Shown: in pieces, positions 16,035-24,848 of the stretch
How the letters are laid out: every line of letters starts with the position of its first letter
Numbering within the stretch: the stretch's first letter is position 1
DNA from: an uncultured Lachnospiraceae bacterium
GTDB lineage: Bacteria; Bacillota; Clostridia; Lachnospirales; Lachnospiraceae
Assembly (NCBI GenBank): GCA_945621435.1
Contig: CALZBR010000002.1
Coordinates: forward strand, 35,570-99,569
Length of the DNA stretch: 64,000 nucleotides
Reading direction: 5' to 3'
The notes under the pieces: generated by a model
Database searches by the model: none
Told to the model about the DNA's origin: nothing
What the model saw: the letters and a program-made list of their open reading frames with translations, nothing else
Program-made: the position numbers and the translations under genes

Positions 16035-17489
16035 TTAATCAGATGTCTCTTTTTTCTTTTTCCCTTTTACAAGAACCACCACAAAAAGTACGATACCAAG
16101 AACACACAATACTGTGCCGGCGATGAGCCAGACCGCTATGGACAAAATAGAAGTTGGGCTCCCGGAGTCTTTCTCGGTGTCCTTATCCTCAGTGTCCTTG
16201 TCTTTAGAGTCCTTATCCTCAGTGTCCTTGTCTTCAGAATCCTTGTCTTTTCCGGACCCATCCCTGGAATCCTCACCTTGAGAATCTTTGTCCTTGTCCT
16301 CTAATCCGTCATCTGCTTTGAAATACTCACCCTTCGTTCCCAGATATTTCAACAGTGCATTGACATAGGCGGTATCATACACCTCCAGGGTACTTCTGTT
16401 CAGCACTCCGAAGCGCTCTCCCTTATCTGCACCTTTTTCGGGGACATTATTGTCCCATACCATGCAGGCAATGCCCATATCTGCGCACTTTTTGGTGTAA
16501 TATTCTGCCCACTTCACTCTTTCTTCCGTGTTGGCCTTGTCTGTGGCACCGAATTCACCGATGTAAACAGGAATATTCTTTGAGACAAAATTATTGTTTA
16601 CTTCGTTAAAAAACCAATCCAGTTCTCCTTTAAAGGAAGCGGTAAATTGTGTGCCTGCTCCCTCAGAAGTATTCACGTTCATGGCAAAATTATACGGAGT
16701 GTATGCATGAATGGCAACGCCAACCATGTTCGCTTTATCCTCCGGAAGCTGATATCCGGAGATTCTGGCTCCGTCAATGGAGGCGTCATAGCCGGGACAC
16801 ATTACCAGTCTGGTGGCATTGTTACCGCCGGCAGCCCGAATCGTATCCAGTCCGTTCCGGTTGATTTTGTTGATACATTCCACTGCATCCAGTACCTCTG
16901 CAGGAGGATTGTTGATATCAAACCACCATTCATATGTACTGCCCACAATTCTGGGCTCGTTGAACACCTCAAAGACCAGATGATAATCATAATCCGCAAA
17001 TTCTGCGGCAACCTGCTCCCACACACAGGTGACGAACTTGTTTGTCTCCTCAAATCTGTCGGAGGTAGGGCAAAAATACCCGGTCTGATCATCATGATGG
17101 ATGTTAAGAATCACATAGAGATCATTCTCTCTGCAATAATCCACGACCGTCTTTACCCTGGCCATCCATTCCGCATCAATCCGGTAATCCGGTCCTGAAG
17201 TATGCTTCCCCCATGATACCGGAATTCTCACCGTACTGAAGCCCAGCTCGGCAATCCTGTCAATCATTTCCTTTGTGGTCCTGGGATTGCCCCAGGCTGT
17301 CTCCAGATCAAGCCCGGAGGTCCAGTCTCCAAAGCTTTCCAGGGAGTTCCCCAGGTTCCAGCCTATTTTCATCTCTTTGATAATTTCCGTCGCACTTGGG
17401 CTCTCGGCGCGGGCACTCACCGGTGCCGTCAAGAATGCGCAAAGAACGCCACCTAACAAGGCAAAGCCAATTTTTTTAATCAGATTCAT
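16035..17489 (-). CDS. Secreted, membrane-anchored GH5 endoglucanase
   Basis: I start at the ATG at 17489 (MNLIKKIGFALLGG), which has GGAG at a good distance and begins a clear signal peptide; a longer start at 17540 would overlap aspS. The 484-residue product has a GH5 catalytic domain opening with MKIGWNLGNSLE, the acid/base Glu178 in VFNEPR and the nucleophile Glu312 in YIGEFG. GH5 enzymes cut beta-1,4-linked glucans such as cellulose or related hemicelluloses. An acidic linker made of DKD(S/T)E repeats follows, then a membrane segment and KGKKKK, so the enzyme should stay on the cell surface. No carbohydrate-binding module is visible. Confidence 0.9.
   Translation of the reverse strand: MNLIKKIGFALLGGVLCAFLTAPVSARAESPSATEIIKEMKIGWNLGNSLESFGDWTSGLDLETAWGNPRTTKEMIDRIAELGFSTVRIPVSWGKHTSGPDYRIDAEWMARVKTVVDYCRENDLYVILNIHHDDQTGYFCPTSDRFEETNKFVTCVWEQVAAEFADYDYHLVFEVFNEPRIVGSTYEWWFDINNPPAEVLDAVECINKINRNGLDTIRAAGGNNATRLVMCPGYDASIDGARISGYQLPEDKANMVGVAIHAYTPYNFAMNVNTSEGAGTQFTASFKGELDWFFNEVNNNFVSKNIPVYIGEFGATDKANTEERVKWAEYYTKKCADMGIACMVWDNNVPEKGADKGERFGVLNRSTLEVYDTAYVNALLKYLGTKGEYFKADDGLEDKDKDSQGEDSRDGSGKDKDSEDKDTEDKDSKDKDTEDKDTEKDSGSPTSILSIAVWLIAGTVLCVLGIVLFVVVLVKGKKKKETSD
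16160..16308 (-). repeat. Low-complexity repeats encoding the acidic linker of the GH5 enzyme
   Basis: The DNA is built from short units of 12-15 bases coding for DKDSE or DKDTE. A 26-base stretch at 16179-16204 recurs identically at 16209-16234, a 30-base period. Such arrays vary in length between strains; here it sets the distance between the catalytic domain and the membrane anchor. Confidence 0.75.
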
Positions 17490-17505
17490 CCTGCATACTC
17501 CACTC

Positions 17506-19311
17506 TTACGGTTGCTCTTCTTCTGTTTCCTGTTTTTCAATTGACAATCCCAGCTCTACCAGCTGCTTTTCATCTACGGGTCCGGGACACTCTGACATGA
17601 GACAGGAGGCATCCTTTACCTTGGGGAATGCGATGACCTCTCTGATGCTCTCCGCCTTCACCAGCAGCATGACGAAACGGTCAAGACCGATGGCCAGACC
17701 TGCATGAGGGGGAACTCCGTACTTGAACGCATCCAGCAGGAAGCCGAACTGCTCGTGAGCCTTCTCGTTGGTAAAGCCCAGAGCCCGGAACATTTTCTCC
17801 TGAATATCGCTCTGGAAGATTCTCACACTTCCGCCGCCCAGCTCTACGCCATTTAACACAATATCATATGCCTTGGCGCGAACACTTCCGGGATCGGATT
17901 CCAGCCGATCCAAATCCTCCTCCATAGGCATGGTGAAGGGATGATGCATGGCAACAAAGCGCTCCTCCTCGTCGCTCCACTCAAACTGAGGGAATTCTGT
18001 TACCCACAGGAAATTGAATTTATTATTGTCTATCATATCCAGCTGTTTTGCCAGTTCGCAGCGCAGAGCACCGAGAACAGACCATACAATCTTCAACCTG
18101 TCTGCCGCAAAGAGAAGCAGGTCTCCGGCCTCGCCCTTCATGGCTTCCACCAGCTTCTTCAGCTCCTCCTCCGTCATGAACTTGGCAAAGGAGGACTTAT
18201 AGGTTCCGTCGGGCATGACGGAAAGATATGCCAGTCCCTTGGCGCCATAGCCCTTTGCAAATTCTACCAGAGCATCAATCTTCTTCCTGGGCATCTCCGC
18301 CTGTCCCTTTACATTGATACCTCTGACACTGCCGCCTGCCTCAAGAGCACCGGTAAACACACCGAAACCACAGCCCTTTACCACTTCGGATACATCCTGC
18401 AGTTCCATGCCAAAGCGGGTATCGGGCTTGTCGGAACCATAGCGGTTCATTGCCTCATCCCAGGTCATGCGCATAATAGGAAGCTGCACCTCCAGACCGA
18501 TGGCTTCCTTGCAGACCTTAGCTACCATTCTCTCCGTAGCGTCAATCACATCGTCCACGTCCACAAAGGACATTTCCAGGTCTACCTGGGTAAACTCCGG
18601 CTGTCTGTCTGCACGCAGGTCCTCATCTCTGAAGCATCTGGCAATCTGGAAATATCTGTCATAGCCGGAACACATCAGAAGCTGCTTAAAGATCTGAGGG
18701 GACTGAGGCAATGCATAAAAGGAGCCCGGATGTACGCGGCTGGGCACCAGATAGTCTCTTGCTCCCTCAGGAGTTGATTTGTTCAAAATAGGTGTCTCGA
18801 TCTCCAGGAAGCCTTCCTCGCTGAGGAACGCCCTGATGGTGGTAGAAATCTTGCTGCGCAGAATCAGATTCTTCTGGATATCCGGTCTTCTCAGATCCAG
18901 ATAGCGATATTTCAGACGCAGCTCCTCCTTGGTCTTGGAATCTGCCTCGATAGGGAACGGAGGGGTCTCAGACTCTGCAAGAATGCGGACAGAGGTAGCT
19001 CTTACCTCTATCTCACCGGTTGCCAGATTCTCATTGACTGCACCGGCACGTCTCTCGACCCTGCCCACTGCCGCAATGACGAACTCACTTCTGAGCTTCT
19101 CCGCCTTCTCGAAATTCTCCGCTCCACAGTCACTTTCCTCAAAAATGACCTGGAGGATTCCGGAACGGTCTCGAAGATCCGTAAAGATGATGCCTCCCTT
19201 ATTTCTTGATTTGTTCACCCATCCCATCACTGTAACAGTCTCGCCGATATTGGCGGCGGACAGCTCTGCACAACGATGGGTACGCTTTAATCCCTTCATT
19301 GATTCTGCCAT
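17506..19311 (-). CDS. aspS: Aspartyl-tRNA synthetase
   Basis: The enzyme charges tRNA-Asp. The 601-residue bacterial-type protein has an N-terminal OB fold (VTVMGWVNKSRNKGGIIFTDLRDRSG), a class II catalytic core (FLEIETPILNKSTPEGARDYLVPSR, FRDEDLRADRQPEFTQVDLE), a GAD insertion domain, and motif 3 near the C-terminus (GLAIGLDRFVMLL). The start at 19311 (MAESMKG) is supported by GAGG 8 bases upstream and matches family length; a longer frame to 19386 would run into the deacetylase gene. It probably shares a transcript with hisS. Confidence 0.97.
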   Translation of the reverse strand: MAESMKGLKRTHRCAELSAANIGETVTVMGWVNKSRNKGGIIFTDLRDRSGILQVIFEESDCGAENFEKAEKLRSEFVIAAVGRVERRAGAVNENLATGEIEVRATSVRILAESETPPFPIEADSKTKEELRLKYRYLDLRRPDIQKNLILRSKISTTIRAFLSEEGFLEIETPILNKSTPEGARDYLVPSRVHPGSFYALPQSPQIFKQLLMCSGYDRYFQIARCFRDEDLRADRQPEFTQVDLEMSFVDVDDVIDATERMVAKVCKEAIGLEVQLPIMRMTWDEAMNRYGSDKPDTRFGMELQDVSEVVKGCGFGVFTGALEAGGSVRGINVKGQAEMPRKKIDALVEFAKGYGAKGLAYLSVMPDGTYKSSFAKFMTEEELKKLVEAMKGEAGDLLLFAADRLKIVWSVLGALRCELAKQLDMIDNNKFNFLWVTEFPQFEWSDEEERFVAMHHPFTMPMEEDLDRLESDPGSVRAKAYDIVLNGVELGGGSVRIFQSDIQEKMFRALGFTNEKAHEQFGFLLDAFKYGVPPHAGLAIGLDRFVMLLVKAESIREVIAFPKVKDASCLMSECPGPVDEKQLVELGLSIEKQETEEEQP

Positions 19312-19330
19312 AACATTAACCTCATTTCCT

Positions 19331-20176
19331 CTATTCGTTCTCAATCTTCTTGGTCTCGCCGGGCTTAACACTGTATTCCTTACCATTCAGGAAGAACCAC
19401 AGCTCATAGGCGGTAGGATTCTTCACCATACTGCCATCCATGCTGAAAAGAAGCCTCTTAAATGCATCCTGATAGTCGTAAATCTCGATATTGGTCGCAT
19501 ACCAGATGTCATCCCTGCCGGACATCAGCTTCGCAAACTCCTCGATGACCTCCCAGTTGTTGTGCTCCTCAAACTCATAGCTGTGACCCCAGAGATAGAA
19601 CATCCAGGGTCTGCCCCAGGAGCTCTCCTCCAGAAAACGATGCGCCAGCTCCATCAGTTTCGGATCGTTGTGGTGACAGGTAGCCGGCAGTCTCATCCAG
19701 TCCCCGGGCATATTGAAGTCATGAGTGGACTGTACGGTTCTGGAATACACGATTCCCACGCTTCTCATGCAGGCAACCACATCATCCGAATACGTACCGA
19801 AGGGATATGCCATACCCCTTACCAGAGTGCCAAACTGCTCCTCCAGCTTACATCTGTCATCAAACAAATCCTTGGTACACATATTGACAGGCATGTGATC
19901 CAGCCAGGGGTGTGTGGAACCGTGAACCGCCACCTCGATTCCATCCTGACGGTACAGCTCACTCACCTGCGACTCACTCATTCTGCGATGAATCTGTCCC
20001 TCGGGATATACGGTTCCCTCCGGTGCATACACCCCACTGTTCAGATTAAAGGTCGCACGGAGTCCGTATTTCTTAAATATTTCAATCAGCCTTACATCCT
20101 GCTCCACACCGTCATCATAGCTGAAGGTCAAGGCTTTCAGCTTGCCGCCGGGAAATCTCATAAATACCTGTGCCAT
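19331..20176 (-). CDS. Polysaccharide deacetylase-family protein
   Basis: The 281-residue protein carries the NodB-type metal-binding motifs TFSYDDG (about residues 17-23, family form TFDDG) and HGSTHPWLDH (HxxxH), plus the ATFNLNSG strand. Family members remove acetyl groups from chitin, peptidoglycan or other polysaccharides. There is no signal peptide, so it should act in the cytoplasm or on an intracellular substrate. It sits between hisS and aspS, an odd place for such an enzyme, probably by operon drift. Confidence 0.85.
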   Translation of the reverse strand: MAQVFMRFPGGKLKALTFSYDDGVEQDVRLIEIFKKYGLRATFNLNSGVYAPEGTVYPEGQIHRRMSESQVSELYRQDGIEVAVHGSTHPWLDHMPVNMCTKDLFDDRCKLEEQFGTLVRGMAYPFGTYSDDVVACMRSVGIVYSRTVQSTHDFNMPGDWMRLPATCHHNDPKLMELAHRFLEESSWGRPWMFYLWGHSYEFEEHNNWEVIEEFAKLMSGRDDIWYATNIEIYDYQDAFKRLLFSMDGSMVKNPTAYELWFFLNGKEYSVKPGETKKIENE

Positions 20177-20249
20177 ATCTATTCTCCTCCGAAAATATCT
20201 GCTTTGTGAATGCTCTCACTGTTCTGAAACGTTACCTGTTTTGAGACGC

Positions 20250-21512
20250 TTACTGCTTCAACGGATCCTTATAAAACTCCACGAATTCCTCATAGCCCTC
20301 TTTTTGCAACTGTTCCTTCTGGAACTTCTTGTTCTTGTTCATTCTTGCCACCAGCACCTGTCTGCCTTCCTGTCTGGCCGCCTGAGCCTGGGCAATCACC
20401 TTACAGAGCTCCTCTCCCGCAACTCCCTTTTCGATCAGATATGCAACCCTGGCAGGCTGTGCGGGAACCTTAAAACCGCTCTCCATCAGCAGAAGTACTA
20501 TGCGCTCGAAGCCAATGGAAAATCCGCAGGCAGGAACATCCTGACCGGTGAACTTGCCCACCATCTTATCATAACGGCCGCCGCCACCGCAGCTACCGCC
20601 GAATTCCGGCATGGCAATCTCAAAAATAGTACCGGTATAATAACTCATACCGCGCACCAACGTAGGATCAAATACCAGTTCAAAGGTATCTGCCTGTACC
20701 GCTCTGACGCTGGAAAGAATCTCTCTGAAGGAATTCATGACTTCTCCGTCCAGATACTCTCCCAGGCGCTCCATCAGGCACTCCACACCGTCTGCGGAAT
20801 TCTCAATCTCCGTAAACAGGGCAAGATATTTGTCACACTGCTCCTCACCGAAGCCATTCTCCAGAAGCTCTGCCTTTACCCCCTCGATACCGATCTTGTC
20901 CATCTTGTCCAGGGTGATGAACACACTCTCGTAGCTCTCCTCGGCAAAGCCGGCATAAGCGGCCATAGCCTTCAGGATACGTCTGTCGTTGATACGAATC
21001 CGGAAATTCTTAAAGCCCAGTCTGCTGATGGTAGTGGTGGTAGCCAGAATCAGCTCAATCTCCGCCAGGTTGGAGGGTTCTCCCAGGATATCGATATCGC
21101 ACTGCATGAACTGGCGGTAACGTCCTCTCTGAGGTCTGTCCGCACGCCACACGTTTCCCATCTGAAGTGCCTTGAAGGGCATGGGGAGCTGTGCGGAATT
21201 ATTGGAATAAAAACGAACCAGGGGCACGGTCAGGTCATAGCGCAGACCGCCGTCCACAACCTCTTCCTCAGTGGTAGCTGCCTCCACATTCAGCTTCTCA
21301 CCTCTCTTCAAAATCTTAAAGATCAGCTTCTCATTATCGCCACCCTGCTTGTTGGTCAGATTCGCAATATTCTCCACACAGGGAGTCTCGATGGAAGTAA
21401 ATCCGAATTTGCCATAGGTCTCCTTGATCACGCTGATGACGTAATCGCGTATCTGCATCTCCTCCGGCAAAATGTCCTTCATACCTGTCACAGGCTTCTT
21501 TGTCAGTGCCAT
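20250..21512 (-). CDS. hisS: Histidyl-tRNA synthetase
   Basis: The enzyme charges tRNA-His. The 420-residue class II synthetase has motif 1 near FTSIETPCVEN, motif 2 FRADRPQRGRYRQFMQCDID-like sequence (WRADRPQRGRYRQF), the histidine-A motif RGMSYYTGTIFE, a GGGGRYDKMV loop, motif 3 ACGFSIGFERI and a C-terminal anticodon-binding domain. AAGGAG precedes the ATG. A promoter with TTGACA and TATCAT at 17-base spacing lies 70-100 bases upstream. The usual order hisS-aspS is interrupted by the deacetylase gene. Confidence 0.97.
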   Translation of the reverse strand: MALTKKPVTGMKDILPEEMQIRDYVISVIKETYGKFGFTSIETPCVENIANLTNKQGGDNEKLIFKILKRGEKLNVEAATTEEEVVDGGLRYDLTVPLVRFYSNNSAQLPMPFKALQMGNVWRADRPQRGRYRQFMQCDIDILGEPSNLAEIELILATTTTISRLGFKNFRIRINDRRILKAMAAYAGFAEESYESVFITLDKMDKIGIEGVKAELLENGFGEEQCDKYLALFTEIENSADGVECLMERLGEYLDGEVMNSFREILSSVRAVQADTFELVFDPTLVRGMSYYTGTIFEIAMPEFGGSCGGGGRYDKMVGKFTGQDVPACGFSIGFERIVLLLMESGFKVPAQPARVAYLIEKGVAGEELCKVIAQAQAARQEGRQVLVARMNKNKKFQKEQLQKEGYEEFVEFYKDPLKQ

Positions 21513-21580
21513 TTTCCTTCTCCTTATTGCGTAGCTCTCTTCTGATATCTACGCATTTCTTATTCTACATTTTATGTTAT

Positions 21581-21609
21581 ATGATATATTTTTTTTGCCC
21601 GACTGTCAA
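21581..21609 (-). promoter_or_regulatory. Housekeeping promoter of the hisS operon
   Basis: The -35 TTGACA (21609-21604) and -10 TATCAT (21586-21581) are 17 bases apart on the minus strand, an AT-rich spacer between them. It lies 69 bases upstream of the hisS ATG. No T-box leader with its conserved GGTNCCGCG element is seen. Confidence 0.65.
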
Positions 21610-21623
21610 TATTGGGGGCAAGC

Positions 21624-21667
21624 AAAAAACACCCCTTTCCTTCGATTCTGAACATCGAAAAAAGGGG
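21624..21667 (-). terminator. Terminator of the AT-rich ABC cassette
   Basis: The stem pairs CCCCTTT (from 21632) and TTCGAT with ATCGAA and the AAAGGGG ending at 21667, with a small internal bulge, and is followed on the minus strand by six T residues (21629-21624). It closes the cassette just after the stop of the 173-residue protein. Confidence 0.8.
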
Positions 21668-21675
21668 ATTGCTTC

Positions 21676-22197
21676 TTAACTGTCATAGTTGATGGAGAAA
21701 CCAAGATTCCACTTAGTGTTTGCCAGAAAAACTGCCCTTTCTGCTTCCTCACGCAGGGACTGCAAAATCCGGACCGAGTTCTTATCTATACTTTCACCAT
21801 GTCTCGAAACCGGATTCCCGTTTTTATCAAAATAAATATATCCTCCCCAATCATAATCACCCCCATTGTTAAATCCAATCTTAAATTCCCTTCTGCCTAA
21901 TTTATCTTCCATTATCTCTAATGTAACAGTGACATTTGGATTTTTCTCATCATAATATACGTCAAAGATTTGTACTGCCGTAGCAATATTCCACCTTGCA
22001 AGATTACACCTGCCGGACATGATATATTCATTTCCACTAACCTCACAATATCTGCGCCGCTCAGTATCGTAATCAATAACATTACAATATTTGTTATTCA
22101 GATATATAGTGCTTACAACATCATATATGATCAGACCTGATACCAGGAGCAATCCGAAAAAATATAAGATTTTATAATTCGATTTTATATTCTGCAT
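21676..22197 (-). CDS. Membrane-anchored protein of unknown function in bacteriocin-type ABC cassette
   Basis: I do not recognise this 173-residue protein. It has one N-terminal hydrophobic segment (about 10-27, YFFGLLLVSGLIIYDVVS) preceded by Lys/Asn, so the rest, which is soluble and rich in Asn, Tyr and Asp, should face outward. Cysteines lie near residues 38, 49 and 62. It has no double-glycine leader and does not look like a lactococcin 972 precursor, although it holds the place where a cargo or accessory gene would be. Its start lies inside the end of the ABC ATPase gene (26-base overlap), so its translation is probably coupled. It could be an exported effector, an immunity protein or a transport accessory protein. 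Confidence 0.75.
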   Translation of the reverse strand: MQNIKSNYKILYFFGLLLVSGLIIYDVVSTIYLNNKYCNVIDYDTERRRYCEVSGNEYIMSGRCNLARWNIATAVQIFDVYYDEKNPNVTVTLEIMEDKLGRREFKIGFNNGGDYDWGGYIYFDKNGNPVSRHGESIDKNSVRILQSLREEAERAVFLANTKWNLGFSINYDS

Positions 22198-22780
22198 CCC
22201 TTACAATCTCCTCGTTGTGTGTTACAATAATTATTGTCTTTCCCTCTTTGTTGATATTTTTTAATATGTTCATTACCATTCTCGTATTTTCCGGATCAAG
22301 AGATCCCGTTGGTTCATCCGCCAGGATTAATTCGCATTTCTTGATCATCAGTCTTGCCAGCGCCACCCTCTGTTGTTCTCCACCGGATAACGTATATACC
22401 TTCTTAGTATCATATCCCTTTAGTCCCACACCCGTTAACGCATCTTCGATAGAAATATCTGTCCGAAAAGTCGGAGACACCATCTCTAAATTCTGTCTCA
22501 CTGTTTTTCCATCCACCAGTGCGAAATTCTGAAATAGGAAACCCACTGTATAGCGGTAAAAATTCTTTTTATTCTTTTTCTTTGAAATATCAATTCCATT
22601 CACTAAAACCTGTCCATCATCTATCTTTTCCAATCCTCCGATAATGTTGAGCAGAGTTGTTTTGCCCGTGCCGCTTTTACCATGAATCACTACAAATGCC
22701 CCATCGGGAATCTTAAGATTATAATCTTTAAATAGTGTTTTTTCATGAAAGCTTTTACTCATATTCACAATTTCTACCAT
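22172..22780 (-). CDS. ABC transporter ATPase, bacteriocin-export (lactococcin 972) type
   Basis: The 202-residue ATPase has Walker A GKSGTGKTT, the Q loop at FLFQNFALVDG, signature LSGGEQQR and Walker B LILADEPTGSLD, like the LolD/MacB group. A small clade of such ATPases is known beside lactococcin 972-like bacteriocin genes. The start at 22780 overlaps the permease stop as TAATG, with a G-rich ribosome binding site 9 bases upstream; the other start at 22789 would place the ATG on top of that site. It should form a complex with the upstream membrane protein. Confidence 0.88.
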   Translation of the reverse strand: MVEIVNMSKSFHEKTLFKDYNLKIPDGAFVVIHGKSGTGKTTLLNIIGGLEKIDDGQVLVNGIDISKKKNKKNFYRYTVGFLFQNFALVDGKTVRQNLEMVSPTFRTDISIEDALTGVGLKGYDTKKVYTLSGGEQQRVALARLMIKKCELILADEPTGSLDPENTRMVMNILKNINKEGKTIIIVTHNEEIVRDAEYKIEL

Positions 22781-24747
22781 TACAGACATCCCCCCTTTAG
22801 GACTTTCATTGTATCCGTTCTTTCATTTTTCATAACAAAACACATATCCATAATCATTTCACCCAAAATAATGATAACACCCTGAATCAGACCATTCATC
22901 GGACGATATAAGCCACTGAACAAACCAATCATGATACTGATTACCGTAGCTGCAATACCATAAATACCGGACTTCAACAATAGTAACCAACACCTTTGTC
23001 CAAATCCATATCCTAAAATCTTCTTTATAGATAATTCCATGGCATTATTCCTGTATTCAAATAAAACCACAATATAAATCAAAATTGTCTGAAGTAAAAG
23101 CATAAACACTGAAATGGCACTGCAAAAGGAAATCACTTGCTTGAGACCGGAATTATAGTATCGAAATCGTTCCGCTACATTTGTCAGAATAACCTTAAAT
23201 CCCCATTTTCGCAGTTGAAAATCGTTCTCAAGCTTAGCGACATCGCTTTCTATCTTAAACATAACATTTTTTATATCACTAATACAAAGCAAGTCTTTGT
23301 ATTGACTTCCGGGAAATCCGGCATAGATGATGATTGGATTTTTTATTTTGTTTATATTGTTCTCCAGATTTCTATCCACATAGGAATAAGTCTTATTACC
23401 CTCATATTCAATCGTTTTGATTTTCAAATCTTTCCTGTCACAAATAATCTTTGACAGGCAATAATCAATCTCCGCCAAAACCTCTTTATTATTGAATCTT
23501 TTCGGAACAAAAACAACTACATCAGCATCACCGGGAATATCACTCTCTTCAAGAAAATTTGCAATTGTGTCTGCTCCATGCTCATTGACGAGTACATAGT
23601 CCGCTTTCTTATCATCATCTTTTAATACCAAAGTACTGACAACCGGCGCAAACTCTTCATATCCGTTCACATATATTTGGTTTGCAATATCGTAGACTTT
23701 ATCATAGCTTTCTCCTCTTATTACCTGCGTTGGATTTAGGGAAGAAATGGTTATGTAACAATAATCTTCGTATTTTTGAATCAATTTATCATCATACAAA
23801 GATAGTTTTTTCTGATTCATCAATTCATAGTTTGTACATACCGTAAAAATGGTTCCGACCGTCACGATAAATTTTGTCAGATAAATCACCTTTAAAACAT
23901 TCTTTGAGACAAATAAATTCGAGAATGCTATTTTGATATCATACACTGCAAACCAAAGATAAAGAAGTGCAGACACGACACTCCCTAAAGCGTATATGAT
24001 TGTAAACTCTTTTTCCATGTATTCGCCGGATATAAAATACGAGCAAAACCACTTAATGATGATGAATACACAAAAATCCAAAGATATTTCTGTCAATATA
24101 TTCTTTACAATCAACATTTGGGGATTCTGTCCCATGGAAACCTTAACGACAACCTCTTTTCTACGAGCAGCAATCAGCATCACCGTCATCAACACCATAA
24201 TAACATCAATTGTTACCCATATTGTGCAGGTCATGTCTGCCTCATTTCCTTCCGAAATCACAGGATGGGAAATCTCATATTTGGTGGCAAGTTTCTCATA
24301 AAGATCCATGACATCTGATTTCTCTCCAAGGAATAAAACACCGGAAACATACTGCCTGTCATTCCTTTTCAAATCAGAAAAGCCATAATAAGAGACCGTT
24401 GAATTACCGGAAGAAAAGGATTTGTATTCTTTTTCGTAAACTCCATCCCTACACTGTAACTCCGTTTTTACAAATTCATCACAATATATATTGATTCTGT
24501 GTTCTATATCTGAAGTTGATTCGCTCACTATAGCATACGGATGTACTCCCTTTTCTTTTGCTATATTTTCTATATCGTTGATTAACTCGGCATATTCAGT
24601 TCCTCCGTCTTCCAAAGAATAGGATAGCGTCATTGACAGATATCGGTCTGCGCCAACTCCTCCTATATATCTGTGAAAGATTTCGTTTTGCATCACAAAT
24701 CCGAACAATACCATAAACATTAAAATAATACACTTTGCAATACGCAT
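22780..24747 (-). CDS. Bacteriocin-associated integral membrane protein (DUF1430-like permease)
   Basis: The 655-residue protein has an N-terminal membrane segment (about 5-20), a long extracytoplasmic region (about 25-175), a set of membrane helices (about 180-310), a second extracellular region (about 320-560) and C-terminal helices of FtsX type (about 565-640, with ELSIKKILGYGFGQR at the coupling site). This matches the seven-helix bacteriocin-associated membrane protein family, usually paired with a LolD-like ATPase. Role as exporter or immunity pump is inferred. The gene is AT-rich with many A/T-ending codons compared with its neighbours, which suggests acquisition by transfer. Confidence 0.82.
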   Translation of the reverse strand: MRIAKCIILMFMVLFGFVMQNEIFHRYIGGVGADRYLSMTLSYSLEDGGTEYAELINDIENIAKEKGVHPYAIVSESTSDIEHRINIYCDEFVKTELQCRDGVYEKEYKSFSSGNSTVSYYGFSDLKRNDRQYVSGVLFLGEKSDVMDLYEKLATKYEISHPVISEGNEADMTCTIWVTIDVIMVLMTVMLIAARRKEVVVKVSMGQNPQMLIVKNILTEISLDFCVFIIIKWFCSYFISGEYMEKEFTIIYALGSVVSALLYLWFAVYDIKIAFSNLFVSKNVLKVIYLTKFIVTVGTIFTVCTNYELMNQKKLSLYDDKLIQKYEDYCYITISSLNPTQVIRGESYDKVYDIANQIYVNGYEEFAPVVSTLVLKDDDKKADYVLVNEHGADTIANFLEESDIPGDADVVVFVPKRFNNKEVLAEIDYCLSKIICDRKDLKIKTIEYEGNKTYSYVDRNLENNINKIKNPIIIYAGFPGSQYKDLLCISDIKNVMFKIESDVAKLENDFQLRKWGFKVILTNVAERFRYYNSGLKQVISFCSAISVFMLLLQTILIYIVVLFEYRNNAMELSIKKILGYGFGQRCWLLLLKSGIYGIAATVISIMIGLFSGLYRPMNGLIQGVIIILGEMIMDMCFVMKNERTDTMKVLKGGCL

Positions 24748-24779
24748 TCTGATTTACCTTAATTAATCTGAAAAGTTGC

Positions 24780-24822
24780 AAAAGACGGTGACGATGAACC
24801 CTAAGGGATAATCGCCGCCGTC
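24780..24822 (-). terminator. Terminator after the acyl-CoA synthetase gene
   Basis: Arms at 24784-24795 and 24811-24822 pair over 12 positions (one mismatch, one G-U on the minus strand) and are followed by a short run of four T and a T-rich stretch. It separates the iorAB-synthetase operon from the AT-rich cassette, which begins only about 35 bases later; no separate promoter for the cassette is obvious in that short gap. Confidence 0.65.
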
Positions 24823-24848
24823 TACAGTTACAATATCAAGTTATTCCA

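Noticed and set aside
20250..21512. HisZ (ATP phosphoribosyltransferase regulatory subunit) instead of HisS
   Set aside because: All class II motifs, the RGMSYYTGTIFE loop and the C-terminal anticodon-binding domain are intact, and no his biosynthesis genes are near.
18929..21545. Long plus-strand open frames (467 and 426 codons) opposite hisS, the deacetylase gene and aspS
   Set aside because: They lie exactly opposite genes with clear motifs, lack ribosome binding sites and recognised domains, and have codon use of antisense shadows.
21513..21675. Possible T-box leader before hisS
   Set aside because: No GGTNCCGCG-type element; the hairpin at 21624-21667 is followed by T only on the side away from hisS and belongs to the cassette terminator.
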